A stretch of DNA of 64,000 nt from Harmonia axyridis (lineage: Eukaryota > Arthropoda > Insecta > Coleoptera > Coccinellidae), in contig NC_059501.1 in NCBI RefSeq assembly GCF_914767665.1, forward strand, positions 20,002,501 to 20,066,500. Direction: 5' to 3'. Shown here piece by piece: positions 11,310 through 24,500 of the stretch (positions are counted from its first letter, which is position 1; each line of letters opens with the position of its first letter). The position numbers and the translations under genes are program-made. The notes beneath the pieces were generated by a model. The model had not been told where the DNA came from and did no database searches. It worked only from the letters and a program-made list of their open reading frames with translations.

Positions 11310-11660
11310 TATAGAATCATTTGTGGAGCATTGGCATAGACCTTATTCCACACGTGGCCTCAAAAAAAGGCGATAGGTGTTAAATCACAAGATATTGGTG
11401 GCCAATTGTGATCACCACTTTGAGAAATAACACGACCAGGAAACTTTTCGAGCAAAATCAGCGAGGATACAACGTTGCTGGTGATCGACCGGATAACTGA
11501 ACCTTAAATGTTTTGAGAACTAAGCCTTCACGCAAAATACGGTTTAATGACGTTTTAATGTCTATTTCCTAAGATCGACGAGGAATAGACAAACCTGTGT
11601 TGTCGTCAATACTACGGGCTACAGCACCAATATTCTCAGTTGTTCATGAGCGTAGTATAT
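11310..11660 (-). pseudogene. Mariner-type transposase remnant (minus strand)
   Basis: Read on the minus strand, the segment encodes FPGRVISQSGDHNWPP, then SCDLTPIAFF and GHVWNKVYANAPQ. These match the region around the third catalytic Asp of Tc1/mariner transposases. Several stop codons and frameshifts occur upstream, where SIPRRS-like residues of the linker are still visible. Only a degraded C-terminal half remains. It differs from copies A-C and so belongs to another lineage. Confidence 0.65.
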
Positions 11661-12169
11661 CGTTTCGATTTTGCACATCAGATACTTGTCCCAACATCTC
11701 AAATTGAACGACTTGCTTTCATATACGATCGAGCTAACACGACACTCAAAAGTCTCAAGCCTGGCGCATAGATTGCACCGCCATTGCCTTATCACTATTT
11801 ATTTTTGTTGTTAGTAACAAGCTCCAAAAGATGCGTGTCAAAATTTTGGAATATAGAGTTAAGGGATTGAGATAATGTTACATTTAGTAATGGATAAAAA
11901 TCAGTTTCTTGTATCGATAAAACACTGTTTTTCGACGAAAAAAATTCTGTGCAAGCAAAATAATGCCTTGATAAGTGTTATTCACACTTCGACAACATTA
12001 GTTGAGAGATGCTAAGCTGACTTTGAAAGTGGTCGAAGAAACACCGACGAAGTCGAACGCTTTGGTCGCTCGAATTCGACAGTTGTTTCAGGAAATGGTT
12101 ATGAGGTGAAGTAAATTGTAAGTTGCTTGATATAGCGTTAGAGTTGAAATTATCAGAAGGTACAAAGAC

Positions 12170-12600
12170 ACTTCTAAATCAAACAAAGCGTCAGCTGAGT
12201 GGAAAGCAGTAAGTGAAAGCCATAGTCCAAAGCTACCAAAATCTCAAAACATCAGCTGGCAAGAATATCGTATCTGTATTTTGAGGCGTATATTTCTCAT
12301 ATTTTGACAAAGTTAAAACCATAGTGAATATTATTTAATGTTGAATGCAAACGGAGAGACAAATGCTCCTTGTCACAAATGTATAAGAACCATTTTCAAA
12401 TTGAACCTTATGCGTTTCCAACTGCTATCATCCAGCTCATTCTCCAAATCTCATCCCTAATGATAACTGGCTTTTTGCAGATCTGAAAAAAATGATTGCC
12501 GAGGTTGAATCCTATTTCTCAAGCCTAGATAAATCTTTCTATAGGAAAGGTATTAACAATTCAGAGGAGCACTTTTGAAGGTGGCAATGTTGACGAATAA
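12170..12600 (+). pseudogene. Mariner transposase remnant (plus strand, C-terminal half)
   Basis: Consecutive plus-strand frames give SAEWKAVSESHSPKLPKSQ, later NAPCHK-like residues with the second Asp region, then SPNLIPNDNWLFADLKKMIA and ESYFSSLDKSFYRKGI. Their order matches mariner transposases, whose normal third-Asp motif is SPDLAPSDYWLF. Here that Asp codon has become Asn (SPNLIPND). Multiple stops and frameshifts show long decay. Confidence 0.75.
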
Positions 12601-15600
12601 AAAGGAGTTTTAAGGAAAAATGTGTGTTCACAGATTATGAGTTATATATTATTTCCTGAGACAATTAGTTCTTCAATTCTTTAATACTGTAATAGGTAAT
12701 AACCTATTGCCACCTCAATGTTCGTGCCAGATTGAGGATCGAATATCATCAGAATCTTTGATGATCTTTGGTCGCAAAGTGTGCAATAGATGTATGAATG
12801 AATATGTTCTCAAAATTTTTGTCAGTGCTCTTCTCAAACGATTCTCAAATGTTTTCCTGTAGATACGGGGCTGGACGGCACCATGTTAAAATGACAGGCA
12901 TACCGAAACGAGAATAATTTTGTATATGAAAAATTATCAGGTGAAATCAAATGGAATTGGTTTGAGCAAGATAGTTTTCGAAATACAAAAAAAGATCATT
13001 TTTCAGAAATGTATTCAAGAAATCCGTAAAACTAAAAATTAATCTTTAAATATATCTCTCCATCATTTTGAAGAAAAAAGTTAATTTTATATTCTATTTT
13101 TTCAGGAGGAGAGAAGGCTACATGCAGAAATTGAATAAAGAATTATCAATCTCTATTCAAGGTGAGTCAACCTGAAAACATTCGAAAAAAATTATTCGGT
13201 CTACTTTTTTCAGTACGAAGTATTGTAGTAGGTTGAGTTTACTGAAAGAAAAAATGAATGACTCAGCAAAAATTCAGATTTTAAACAAATAAATGTATTA
13301 CCTCTCTGAAGAATTAAATGAAGATATCTCTTTGATTTTAAATAACGAATAGTCATATGTATAATATATCAATCAACTTGTCCACGATGCATAGCACAAT
13401 TACAATTTACATATGTATAATACGTAACAACAATAATGGTCAATGTTGATAATAGGTGTATGTGCTGGGACTTTCAAGTACTATTAATAAGGTACATCAT
13501 ATGTAACTTGTATATTTATTTTTTACTTTTACTTCCTCAACAAGGAAGAGTACAGATTTTTTGGACACATTTGTTAAATATGTAGAGTTTGAGTATGAAG
13601 CGATTTTTACAATATTTTATGAAACATGAAATTATTTGCATTTGAACGCAATATTTATTCAATTTCGATCGAATTGGCAGTTTCGAAATTAACGAAAAAA
13701 TAAATTTCTTTACGGAACCCCTACAAACCTAACCTTGGAATTCGAGATTCCTTTGCTATAGAAAGTTCTACCAAAATAAAGCTCTTGATAAATAAAAAAA
13801 ATTTGGTATGTGTTAAGTGTTCAAGACAATAACAATGATCAAATTTATATTAATTTAGGAGTGAAGCTAATTTCGTCCAGTTTATACCTCATACCTACTT
13901 CTTCTGAAACTCTTCTATCCTACCTTGCGTGTCTTCCGTGTTCACTTTAACTCGTTTTCTTCAAATGGATCAATCTTTCGAACATGGTTCTTATAAAATT
14001 TATCCATTAACAGTTTTGCCGCAGTGTTACATATAGTCAATGACCGTATAATTCTATATTTCTGCGTATATAAATAACATTCTCCTGTTCAATTTACGCT
14101 TTTTGCATACCTGCACAGCTAGTGTCCTTGCGAAAATGAATCTTGTAGTGATGGTGATGGCGTGGTGATTAACTTCGTTGATTAACTGTAGGATTTGTCT
14201 TCTTAGCGCACTATAATCATTAATTAAACCCATTATATACCTATTTTATGGAATGCATTTGGTCATGAAAAGAATGTGAATTGTACTGTAGGTTTATTGT
14301 ATCCTCCCTTGTCTTATACATATAGTCAATGTTCCCAATTGGGTTTACTAGAAAAGGCCACTAAAATATTAGAATTAGCGGAAAATCAGAAATTGATGCA
14401 AGATGGTCTAAAAAAAAACTATAACACCTCGATTTTCCGACTTTAAAATGAAAATATCAATAAAAGAATATAAATAAAAACACTCGACAATACGGATCAC
14501 AATTCATTAATAAAATATATAAAATTTTGTTGATATGCATGTTTCGGGTTTCATCCCATTCTCAAAGCTGAATAATATAATATACACAAGTACATATAGA
14601 TGACTAAGTGACAGATGCTAAAAGTGGAGACAGGCGGAAATCTAATTAATCATTTACAATTGGGAGATTTTGTTTGTGCGCTGAGGATATTTCTAAAACT
14701 CCAAGAGGTCTAAACGTTTTCTTTTAACACCTTTGTGTAAAATATTTGTCTTAGTAAAATCTATAAAATGATTAGAGGTGATGCAGTGATTGGAAAAACC
14801 GGTTGTATATTTATTTTGAAGAATCTTTTATGTTCTTCAATTCTATTTCATTAATAAATTGTGAAACGTATTGTCGACTGTTTTTATTTATTTTCTTTTA
14901 TTAATATTGAAAGAATGTTTCACCAAACGATATGCGAGGAATCCATTTCGATTAAAATGAAAATATGAATATGAAGTGTAAGCTTGAGCATAGTATATTG
15001 TATATTTGTATATTTATTTAAAATATATATTTTTATATATTACCTATATATATTAGTGAATCAGCATACAGTGTCCTTCATTGACTACATCATAGACATA
15101 AAATTCATATTGAATTGCCATGAAAAGATTTACTAAATCATAAGCGGACGCCATAACATTATTCTCCCACTGGTATCAAATTAGATAGAAAAAAGTGCTA
15201 GAATTTGGTTTAAAACTTGAGTTTATCGTAGAAATAAGTTTTTTCAGGAAAAAATATATGTATTCTTATATTGCACTAACCTATTGTCAGGATTTTGTTT
15301 TAATGCTTTTTTCAATTCTTTTTTTTTAGATAATTATTTTCTCTATTTCTATGGCTAATCCGTTCATTCTGATGCCACATCTTGTGGAACATAATCGCGC
15401 GAGGATTTCTCAGATTCATACAGATTGCATACTCTCTGGAAAACTAAACAATATTTGTGCTGAAAATTTGCATATTGTGGTTTGAGACAATGATCTTTCT
15501 CCCTGAAATATATTCAGACCACTACAACTTCCGATTAAACCTGAAACATACTACTTCTTCCTCATTTCAAATGGTACACCAATATATTATATATTGCATC

Positions 15601-16179
15601 ATTATTGATATCTTATTTGAAGACAATTTTAGCAATGTGCCACAACTTGTGTAAAAACTCAACGGCTCATGCGTTAATGAGATTTTTATGAAAATAATGG
15701 TTGCGATGAGGAATCAGTCTTTTTTCAATGTTTCTGAAGAAATTTTTTTTCCGAAGAAACCTTCTTCATTTTCGATCATGCCAATATGTGAAACTGTTTG
15801 TGGATTGGAACAATAGTGTATAGGGTGTTAATGAGAAGATCATGAACTTGGACAACTCGAATTCTTCAAAACTCACGTTTTCAAACTTTTTTATAAGAAT
15901 CTCATGAATTGTTGAGTTTTTGTTTTCGAGCTGAAGATATTTCCAAAAACTTCAAGTGGCAAGAGATCTAAACGTTCACATCACAAATCTATGAAATGAT
16001 TGGAAGTGATGCAGTGATTAGAAAAACCAGTTGTTGATTAATTTTGAAAGATCGATCTTTTATATTCTTCAATTCAACCATCAATAGCTTATGAATACTC
16101 CTCAACTGTGAAATATTCAGTCGATTATTACCATAAAAACATTGATCTTGAATGAAATTAATTTCAGGGCATTCAGACA
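12601..16179. other. AT-rich non-coding region with one repeat fragment
   Basis: No convincing gene was found over about 3.6 kb. The part at about 15440-15930 is a diverged copy of the palindromic element found in the Stubble-like gene's third intron (43575-44225): both share TCTTTCTCCCT-like and AAAAACTCAACGG stretches and the AGATCATGAACTTGGACAAC block. A splice-like TTTTTTCAG precedes 13107, but no open exon follows it. Confidence 0.4.
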
Positions 16180-16245
16180 ATTTTTCAATTCTGCAAAAAG
16201 TACCTCCTCGAGCGGGACTCGAACCCGCGACCTCGGAATAACTAG
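16180..16245 (-). mobile_element. 5'-truncated tRNA-derived SINE fragment
   Basis: On the minus strand the 3' half of a tRNA-like sequence is readable: GAGGTCGCGGGTTCGAGTCC (B box), then CGCTCGAGGAGGTACTTTTT. The tail GAATTGAAAAATTGTCTG follows. The SINE-like copies near 56 kb share the same junction between tRNA-like head and body. The A-box half is absent. Confidence 0.6.
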
Positions 16246-16277
16246 TTCGATGTTCATCTTGAATGTATAATACTCGT

Positions 16278-17548
16278 ACAGAAGGCTCATTCTAACATTG
16301 TTCGTTAAAAAGCTCCACACTTCGTGGCTCATTTCTGAATTTTGTACTCGTGGAAGAATATCAATGCCTTCTGCATTTGTTTATAAAAATCTAATCATTA
16401 TTTGCTTCTAGAATTGTCTAATGTTTTCCACACATTTGGCCTTCAAATTTCAATACCATCTTGTTCTTGTTGTGCGTCCTTTTCAGTTTCACCGATTATC
16501 CAAAAGCAAATTAGTTTCACTGCGTTACTTCTGGGTGGTCCATCACACAAACAGATTGGGACAAGTGAAGAACCGTATCTTCGTCAAGATCGTGAACAGA
16601 AGGCTCATTCTAACATCGTTCATTAAAAAGTTCCACACTTCGTGGCTCATTTCTGAATTTTGTACTCGTGGAAGAATATCAATGCCTTCTGAATTTGTTC
16701 ATAAAAATCAATTCATTATTTGCTTCTAGAATTGTGTAATGTTTTCCACACGTTTGGCCTTTAAATTTCAATACCATATTTTTCTTGTTGTGCGTCCTTT
16801 TCAGTTTCACCGATAATCCAAAAGCAAATTAGCTTCACTGCGTTACTTTGGGTGGTCCATCACACAAACAGATTGGGACAAGTTAAGAACCGTATCTTCG
16901 TCAAGATCGTGAACAGAAGGCTCATTCTAACATCGTTCATTAAAAAGCACCACACTTCGTGGCTCATTTCTGAATTTTGTACTCGTGGAAGAATATCAAT
17001 GCCTTCTGCATTTGTTCATAAAAAATCTATTAATTATTTGCTCCTACAATTGACTTATGTTTTCCACACGTTTGGCCCTTAAATTTCAATACCATCTTGT
17101 TCTTGTTGTGCGTCGTTTTCAGTTCCACCGATTATCCAAAAGCAAATTAGCTTCACTGCGTTTCTTTGGGTGGTCCATCACACAAACAGATTGGGACAAG
17201 TTAAGAACCGTATCTTCGTCAAGATCGTGAACAGAAGGCTCATTCTAACATCGTTCATTAAAAAGCACCACACTTAGTGGCTCATTTCTGAATTTTGTAC
17301 TCGTGGAAGAATATCAATGCCTTCTGCATTTGTTCATAAAAATCAATTCATTATTCGCTTCTAGAATTGTGTAATGTTTTCCACACGTTTGGCCTTTAAA
17401 TTTCAATACCATATTTTTCTTGTTGTGCGTCCTTTTCAGTTTCACCGATTATCCAAAAGCAAATTGGCTTCACTGCGTTACTTTGGGTGGTCCATCACAC
17501 AAACAGATTGGGACAAGTGAAGAACCGTATCTTCGTCAAGATCGTGAA
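16278..17548. repeat. Tandem array of four 317-318 bp units
   Basis: Unit starts (ACAGAAGGCTCATTCTAACA) fall at 16278, 16596, 16913 and 17231, and a final unit ends near 17548, giving spacings of 317-318 bp. The units are highly similar. The first about 105 bp of each (from ACAGAAGGCTCATT to AATGCCTTCTGCAT) is a foldback module also found alone at 30083-30203. The remaining about 212 bp includes TTTCCACACGTTTGGCC and CACACAAACAGATTGGGACA. The open frames within the array are by-products of the repeat and carry no known domain. Confidence 0.92.
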
Positions 17549-18448
17549 CGTTTCTGGTTCAATTGAAATCAGTTCCAGAACAAGAGGGACAATATCGTTG
17601 CACGATATCGTGATTAGCGGGTTAATGTATGCAAATAACACGAACTGCTGATTGAACTTTCACAATATAATGTTATTACATCGATAAGCAATAGGAAGTT
17701 CGCACTTTATTACAGTTGTTACGGCGGCAAGTGGCAATTCTGTTGTATTAGAAGTTGTAACCGATTGACTTGCCACGTTCTCGATGGTGCTCGCGGTAGC
17801 TCATTTTAATATAGTCCAAGCTCCAGAACTGTCGGACGTTAGTCAATTTTCGTTTATCATTTTCCATTATTAGCCTTTGGAATCGTTCGCGAAAAACCAA
17901 TTTCAACTGCCTCTAAAATTTATTCTTCATTTGAAGTGTTCAGGTTGGTAATGTCACTTTGTATTTCGAGTTTAAAATACCGTCTACTCTCTTTAACTCG
18001 ATATCCTCTATAACTTGAATTATTCTCAATTCCCTTGTCTGAGTCGAAAAAATAACCATGCATAACTGAAAATTATTATTTCATGGTTATATTTTATCAT
18101 TTCTATAAGTCGAAGTCACACAAAAATTACCTCTACAATTTAATAGTTAAGTAGTTAATTCGAAACCCCGCCTCAAAAGTCACAACGTGTCGGTGAATCG
18201 ATTATATTTAATGGTGCAATAATGTATTGTTCAGTTTTAGCTGTAGGAAATACATGTTTTGTTTAATATTTTTTATCCCGACTCTCCTAGGACTCTGTAA
18301 AGTTTAGAAATGAAATGCTCAGTATAAAAAAATGTTGCCTGAAAATAAACAAACTATAACACTTTCAATGTTTTGGGGTCTAAATCAGACTCCTTCATCG
18401 GAATTTCTCAATTGACGTTCGTCAACACTCAAAAACGTTGTTTCACTT
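17549..18448. other. Non-coding region with palindromic and CG-containing segment
   Basis: The first 300 bp are less AT-rich than the surroundings and include the 12-nt palindrome CACGATATCGTG near 17600 plus scattered CG dinucleotides. This could be a regulatory or 5' untranslated segment, possibly of the gene further downstream, but no direct evidence shows it. The rest is AT-rich with nothing recognised. Confidence 0.3.
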
Positions 18449-19012
18449 GGGGTTAGAACTATTTAGAGGGGCACTACAAAGATTTCGAAAACCGTTAGAG
18501 ATACAGGGTGGCTTAGATTACAAAAAAATTGCGTTATTCAGGGATTAGTGTGTTGGTGTTAACAGATCCAAAATATCTCCGATGGTTCTCGAGATATCTC
18601 GAAAAAACGAAAATCGAGTTTTTCTTTTTTTCTGTATAACTCGTTTGTTTCTGGAGATAAATTCACTAAATTCGGTTTGTCATATTATTCCTGTATTCCA
18701 TTGTTTCAGAGACGCGATAGTCAATTTTTTTTCTTATGGACGCCATATTGGTTTTTGTTATGAGGGAATAAGTATCTCTATATTCGATAATGGCTATTAA
18801 CCAAATTTCCTGAAGTTATCGCCGAAATAAATGAGTTATTCAGAAAAAAAGAAAATCTTGATTTTCAGTTTTTTCGAGATATCTCGGGCACCAATGAAAA
18901 TATTTTGGATGTGTTAACACCAACACGCTAATCCCTAAATAACTTTTTTGTGATTTAAGCCACCCTGTCTTTCTAACGGTTTTCCATATCCCTCGAAAAG
19001 TATAACCCTGTA
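18449..19012. mobile_element. Palindromic MITE, family P, copy 1
   Basis: The left end GGGTTAGAACTATTTAGAGG and the right end (CCCTCGAAAAGTATAACCCTG) are inverted versions. The inverted symmetry continues inward for roughly 200 bp, including CGAAAACCGTTAGA, CAGGGTGGCTTA, GTTGGTGTTAACA and CTCGAGATATCTCG with their complements. A related copy lies at 59668-60388. No protein is encoded. Confidence 0.75.
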
Positions 19013-19360
19013 TATTGCACACATCGAAGAAATATGTCAGCAGAACATTTGAGTTTTTAAAGTATGTTTTACTTTGAATGGAATTCGATTATTTTGGTAT
19101 TAGGGGAAAATTTTGTTGCTGCAGCTAGTTGTACGACGTAAAATACTTTCTATTCTTATCCATCTCAATAAAAATAAAGAGTTTTCTAATAATATATTTC
19201 AATTCAATTCAATTCAATTAAATTTATAATTTCATTTTCATAAATCACCTGAAAATCTACTTTGAATGACATTGTATGGTATATCGTTGAATTTGGCGTT
19301 AAAAGTTATTTCGAAAAATGTCATAAAATATGCAGGTCCGTATTGAAAAAAATGAGGTTG

Positions 19361-19675
19361 AGGGTGGCCCAGAGAGTACGAAACGTTGGATACGAAATCT
19401 GATTACGTCAAATATAATTTACTGTCGAATAAAAAATTCCTGTAACATTTTTTGATGATATTTGAAATGAAGTGGAAAAAAAAGAAAAATCAAAATGACA
19501 TAATTCACTTTTCTTATGATATCTCAATAACCAGCCCTGATAATCTCGATTTGTTTGAACTGCTTGATAATGCTTCTATGCATGCAACTTTTTCTCCATT
19601 TGACCGACCTTCTAACTCTTATGGTTTAAAACTTACCAATACAATCCCATTAAAAAAGTGGCCACCCTGTATGTA
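19361..19675. mobile_element. Possible small MITE with GGGTGGCC ends
   Basis: GAGGGTGGCCC at about 19359-19370 and GTGGCCACCCTGTATG at about 19660-19675 form short inverted ends around 300 bp with no recognised product. The right end carries the CACCCTGTA motif seen at other elements here. The inverted repeat is only about 10 bp long. Confidence 0.4.
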
Positions 19676-20970
19676 ATTTATCACGAGCTTGATTTTCATG
19701 CGAAGTAGTTGGTTAAAATACTCACTTACTCGACTTAAATCCCAAGTCCTAGCCCTTATAGATATAAAATTATAAAATTTAATTCAATTACACAACATTG
19801 AACTGCAAAACGATAATGCGTAAGTCAATATTACTCAGTGAGAAATATGATTTAATTGATTGAGTTCATAATTTGCATCGAAATAAACTACCAAAATTCA
19901 GACTTGGAACAATTCAATGGCTTACTATTGGAAACAACTCCCCAATTCTTTAAATATTGATTTTAAAGGTTCATCAATGAGAAGACATGATGAAATCACT
20001 GAATCATTTTCTCCATTGTACGATTGGCACTTAAATCGGATTTCAGTCCAATAGCGCGATTTCTTCAGCAAGTTTATTGTTCGAAACACTAGTTTTATCA
20101 TTTTGACCAATATCACGCTCTGTAAAGTAAGCAATAGTAGGTAACTGCTAATTAGGTTGAATCTTTTTATGTGAGACCTATTATTATGCACGAAGTCGAC
20201 AAGTGTGACTGATACATTCGCCTGTCTTACATACACACAATGAAAACATTTTAAGTAAATATCTGCTAATAACAATAGATGGAACTGCGATAGCGGAATG
20301 GGAAAATATCAAATTAGACTGGGGAACAGAGACTTAATAAGCTCTCTTTGTGGATTAAATTGAACCTGCTCTAGAATGAGGTGGAAATTTCTTGACCTAG
20401 CACAGATTGCTCTGAATTGTTTTCAAGGTTCCTTAGTACTGCCACAATGTAATCTCTGTAAGATCAATTTTTAACGGATTTCCGAGTTTGTATAGTCCCT
20501 ATTTGAATGAATGTAAGCAATCAAATATAATAAGTAGGAGTGGAATGTCGAACTTTTCTTCAGAATTTGATAAAAACTGTTTATTTTATTCATCTCTATA
20601 TTATTCTACTCACGAGGGAATAGCACCACGTGACTGCTTTTTTCACTTAATTTCTTTAAACAATAATCTACATTGTAGAATGACAATATTTTTAATTTGC
20701 GAACGAAAAACAGAAAAAAAATTATTATTTCTTCGTTTTCCACAAAATAATTGATGATATGTTTAATGAATCAGATTTCCCAAATTCGTTGTCTAATGAG
20801 GAGATCTCAGAATCTTTTTGGGCTAGAAAAACATTTTCGGAGAAGATTTTTGAGAGAATTAATTTGGTGAAAACCGCAATCTCATTAATTCAACTGTTTT
20901 CAAGCCATGAGAGAAAATTGGAAAATGGCGTGAAATGAATTTTATATATATATCTATGTATGTATATATA
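19676..20970. other. Non-coding region
   Basis: A degraded CTTGATTTTC-containing scrap at 19690-19745 resembles the hAT-derived family. The remaining frames (19925-20275 minus, 20488-20754 plus) show no domain. Confidence 0.4.
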
Positions 20971-21368
20971 CCCTATATTTTTTCATGCATTTCGATTCGT
21001 AATAACAACATTCTCAACAATAAAGCTCATTTGACTTTTTTTCGTAGAGGTGAAAATAAGAAAGTTGTATTAATAGGAAACATTTATAACAAACGGATTT
21101 GATAAAGCGCTATAAAATATCGTTGATATAGTTGATGTTCAAAAACACCGCTTTCTTGTTGAACACATATTTAGGCCCTTCAACCGGTGTTTGGACAATC
21201 ATGAGGTTTTATTCGCCAAAACAAATAATTTTTTTTGTAGTAGTGAAAGAAATAAATATTTCCAAATAAGTCGCTCATTTTCCACTTTAGGAAGAAAGGC
21301 AGAAAGGTGATATGAGCTTTGTTGTTGAGATTGTTATTAAGAATCGAAATGCATGAAAAAATATAGGG
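20971..21368. mobile_element. Inverted-repeat element with CCCTATATTTTTTC ends
   Basis: CCCTATATTTTTTCATGCAT at 20971 is mirrored exactly by ATGCATGAAAAAATATAGGG ending at 21368. The arms continue for about 65 bp (TTCGATTC, AACAACATTCTCAACAATAAAGCTCAT and complement) with a few differences. The interior is non-coding. Confidence 0.75.
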
Positions 21369-21545
21369 TGTTCCATTGAAAAAATATCATTTTATGAAAT
21401 ATTATGAAAACGCGACTGTCAATTTTTTTTCATTTTCGGCATCGAGAAGACCACTAAAAATGCTATCAGTTTGCCAATTTAACCGACTTCGTAGGATCAA
21501 TAATAACGGAGTTGTCAATGGTGCCGACTCAATTTGGAACACCCT
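21365..21545. mobile_element. Short MITE with AGGGTGTTCCA ends
   Basis: An 11-bp perfect inverted repeat (AGGGTGTTCCA at 21365-21375, TGGAACACCCT at 21535-21545) bounds about 180 bp of non-coding DNA. Its first bases are shared with the last bases of the preceding inverted-repeat element, so the two abut directly. TA-rich flanks are consistent with a Tc1/mariner-type MITE. Confidence 0.65.
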
Positions 21546-24500
21546 GTATATATTTCTGCATGTCTAGCACCTGTGCAAGAAATAAAGATTAAATGTACCT
21601 ACAAAATACCATCCATGATGAATATTCGTTTTACAAGGCAGGTCCAAGAATTTTGGATATACCTTTGTGTGTATATGTATCTTGAAATAATTCTAGAAAA
21701 CTACATACTTTGTTTGAATTTGAATCTTGAGATGAAAGAGGTCTTCAATCAATGAAAGTGCATCAATCAGCCATACTAGTATTATCTGAAACAGAAATCA
21801 ATGGAATGCCCAAATTTTTGAGTGTAACCCATATGCATGTGTAGTATATCATTATATTTTTCATATCTATGATAGTTTTGAAGGTTTATTGTTGCTACCA
21901 CTGACGTTTCGATCGATTTTTGCATTATTTAATTGTTGTTTGCCATTTATTTGTTCAGTGGTACTGAACCAGCATCCGGTGTTATCTTGTTTACTTTCTT
22001 CATACAACATCGACACAAAATACTCATGAAAGGTTATGCTAAGATTTACTTAACCGTAACCTTATAAGCAGACGCCATGTGCGTTTTTATGCTAAATTCA
22101 ATTAAGGTTGAAAACCTTATGTACATTAAAAATTTGAAATTATTGCTCAGATGAGTTTTCTTCAGGAAATAGTAGAGGTATTCCTATACTACAGTCAACA
22201 GCCAACACCAATCTTGATTTAAAATAATCTATCTCTCGAACTTGAATGTCATAAAATATACCTACTAGCTACAAGTAATTGATCTTAGTTATGTATTTTT
22301 TTAAAAGTTTTCGCAGTTAATTCATGCGAATTCGACTTTATTTTTCTCTATATTTTCTTCGGTTCTGTAAAATACATCTCATCTTTAACTTATGAACCCC
22401 ACTAATAAATTGCTGTGTATCCAATGATAAAAACATAAATTCTCATTTCTACCATCAGTTCCATGTGATTTATGTATGACACAATAAAGAGAATAATCGA
22501 CTAATGCATCTTCAAGAACACTTTCTACCTATACTATTATATTCATTGTCCTAGATTCTACTATGGTGTTCTTTATCGAACTGATAGTGAACGGAACTGT
22601 TGATGACAGAACAATAGTGTTCATCATATTTGTTTTTATTATGACATAATATTTCATTTTGTTCAAAATAAAAATTATGTTACACCTTAGTTATCAAGAA
22701 CAATTGCAGATAAAAATAGTTCCTTGTTTGGGAATCATCTATTTCGTTATACATTCTGAATTTGTTTCCGGAAGTGGAAGATGAATTGCGTATTGTACGA
22801 AAATTAAATAAGATTAATTGAATGAAGATGAAGATGTCACTCAACTTATTATACCCTATAATTTTGTCATTTACGAAATATTACTTGAATTATTCTACGA
22901 ATGGGTTTGTCTAGCTGGTTGAGAAGTTATATGGAAATCGAAACGGCCCTATTGAGCCAATTGAGCGCTTGTTCATTCATACACTAATTGCTCCCTTGGG
23001 CACCACAGAACTGTACAGAGATATACCCGAGAGCTCAGAAACTCCTTACTTCACGTCAGTGCTCTCTTCATTATTTTTGTGATATTCTGCTTGAATTTTG
23101 TATGTTTCTGATGACGCTATCTTAACGAAATTTTGTTTGATACTTGACATTGTTATTTTACAGGGTGATTCAATAATGCTTGATCGGTCGATAACTTTTG
23201 GAATTTTTAGGCTAGGAGAATGATTCAATGTTTGAAGGAATCGACAGTACTCAGCGCATAATCCTAAATTCCATACTCTATACTCACAGATTGGTCCAAA
23301 AGTGGTGCAGTACGATACCAACCTTTTTTTTAAAGAGAATGTCCAATTTGGATATAATAGGTACTCATAATCTCCATGAAATTCTGATTTCGAAATAACC
23401 ACTTTTCATCATTTATCTGTGGTACTTTTTGACGTAGGCCAATTCAAGTCAAGCAATAAATATCTCAAATCAAGTCAAGTTAAGTTCCAGTATGTAATTT
23501 GTCACGAGCTTGATTTTCAAGTCAAGCAGTTGGTTGCAATATCAAGCTTCTTGGCTTGATGGATACCTACTTTAGAAGTGGTCCAAAAGACCAGACCCGA
23601 CAGTTTTCGAATAACAAATCAGATTAGATTAAATGTCAAAAATATCGTTACTGAATTAAGTATAAAAGAAAAAAATCACCATAATTTGGTGTGATACGAA
23701 ACGAAATCTTAATGAGATGTGTTCACGGTCTCAATAATTTTGGAGGTCTAAAATTGGACAATCAGTTTCTGAAGAGATGAAAATGGGAGTAATCAAAGGA
23801 ACCCAAAATTATTATAAAGCTGAAAAATAAGAAAAACATCATAAAACCAACTTGGCCTTGTTCTCAAGGTATTATCATCATAAAGCTGAAATAGGATTTT
23901 GTATCGGTGAATATTATACCTACCTCTATCTGCATCCACAATCAGATCAAATTATATACAAATTCTACCTGAACCAGGCTGAAATTGACAATTTTTTCAA
24001 CGGAAATTTTTATCAGTCTTTTTCTCATTTAAATAAAACTCTCGACATATTATTCTCTGAAATTATTAAAATATCACAACTTATACAAAGTAGGTATTGT
24101 TTCTTCAATGACATTTAATATATTCAGATTTATTCGAAATGCAAAATATTGAATAGGTAAGAAAAAGTACCATTTCCCACATGGAATCTCCATTGTTCCT
24201 GCATTGAAATGAAGTAAAAGTGAAGATTCTTTTATTGTAGAACAATAAGACGAATTTGTTCAAGTAGACAAACGAAAGTTAATGACTGCTTTCAAATATT
24301 ACTTAGAATATTACGTGTTGCCATTGAAAAACATAATTCTGCTATTAGGAGATTTTGTCTCTTATATGATCTAAACAAATTACATAGGTATGAGGAGATA
24401 CTCTACCATCGGAATCGCTTTCCGATTTGATCGAATTTTAATTTCTACTCGAATGAATTGTAGCAGTTATCGCTTAGAATCTTTTAAATTGATATAATCT

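Noticed and set aside
13107..13160. Splice-bounded mini-exon (TTTTTTCAG ... CAAGGTGAGT)
   Set aside because: Two of the reading frames reach a stop within it and no neighbouring exon can be linked.
16402..17082. Repeated open frames with the shared peptide NRLGQVKNRIFVKIVNRR
   Set aside because: They come from the tandem 317-bp repeat units, have no start context or known domain, and are broken in other units.
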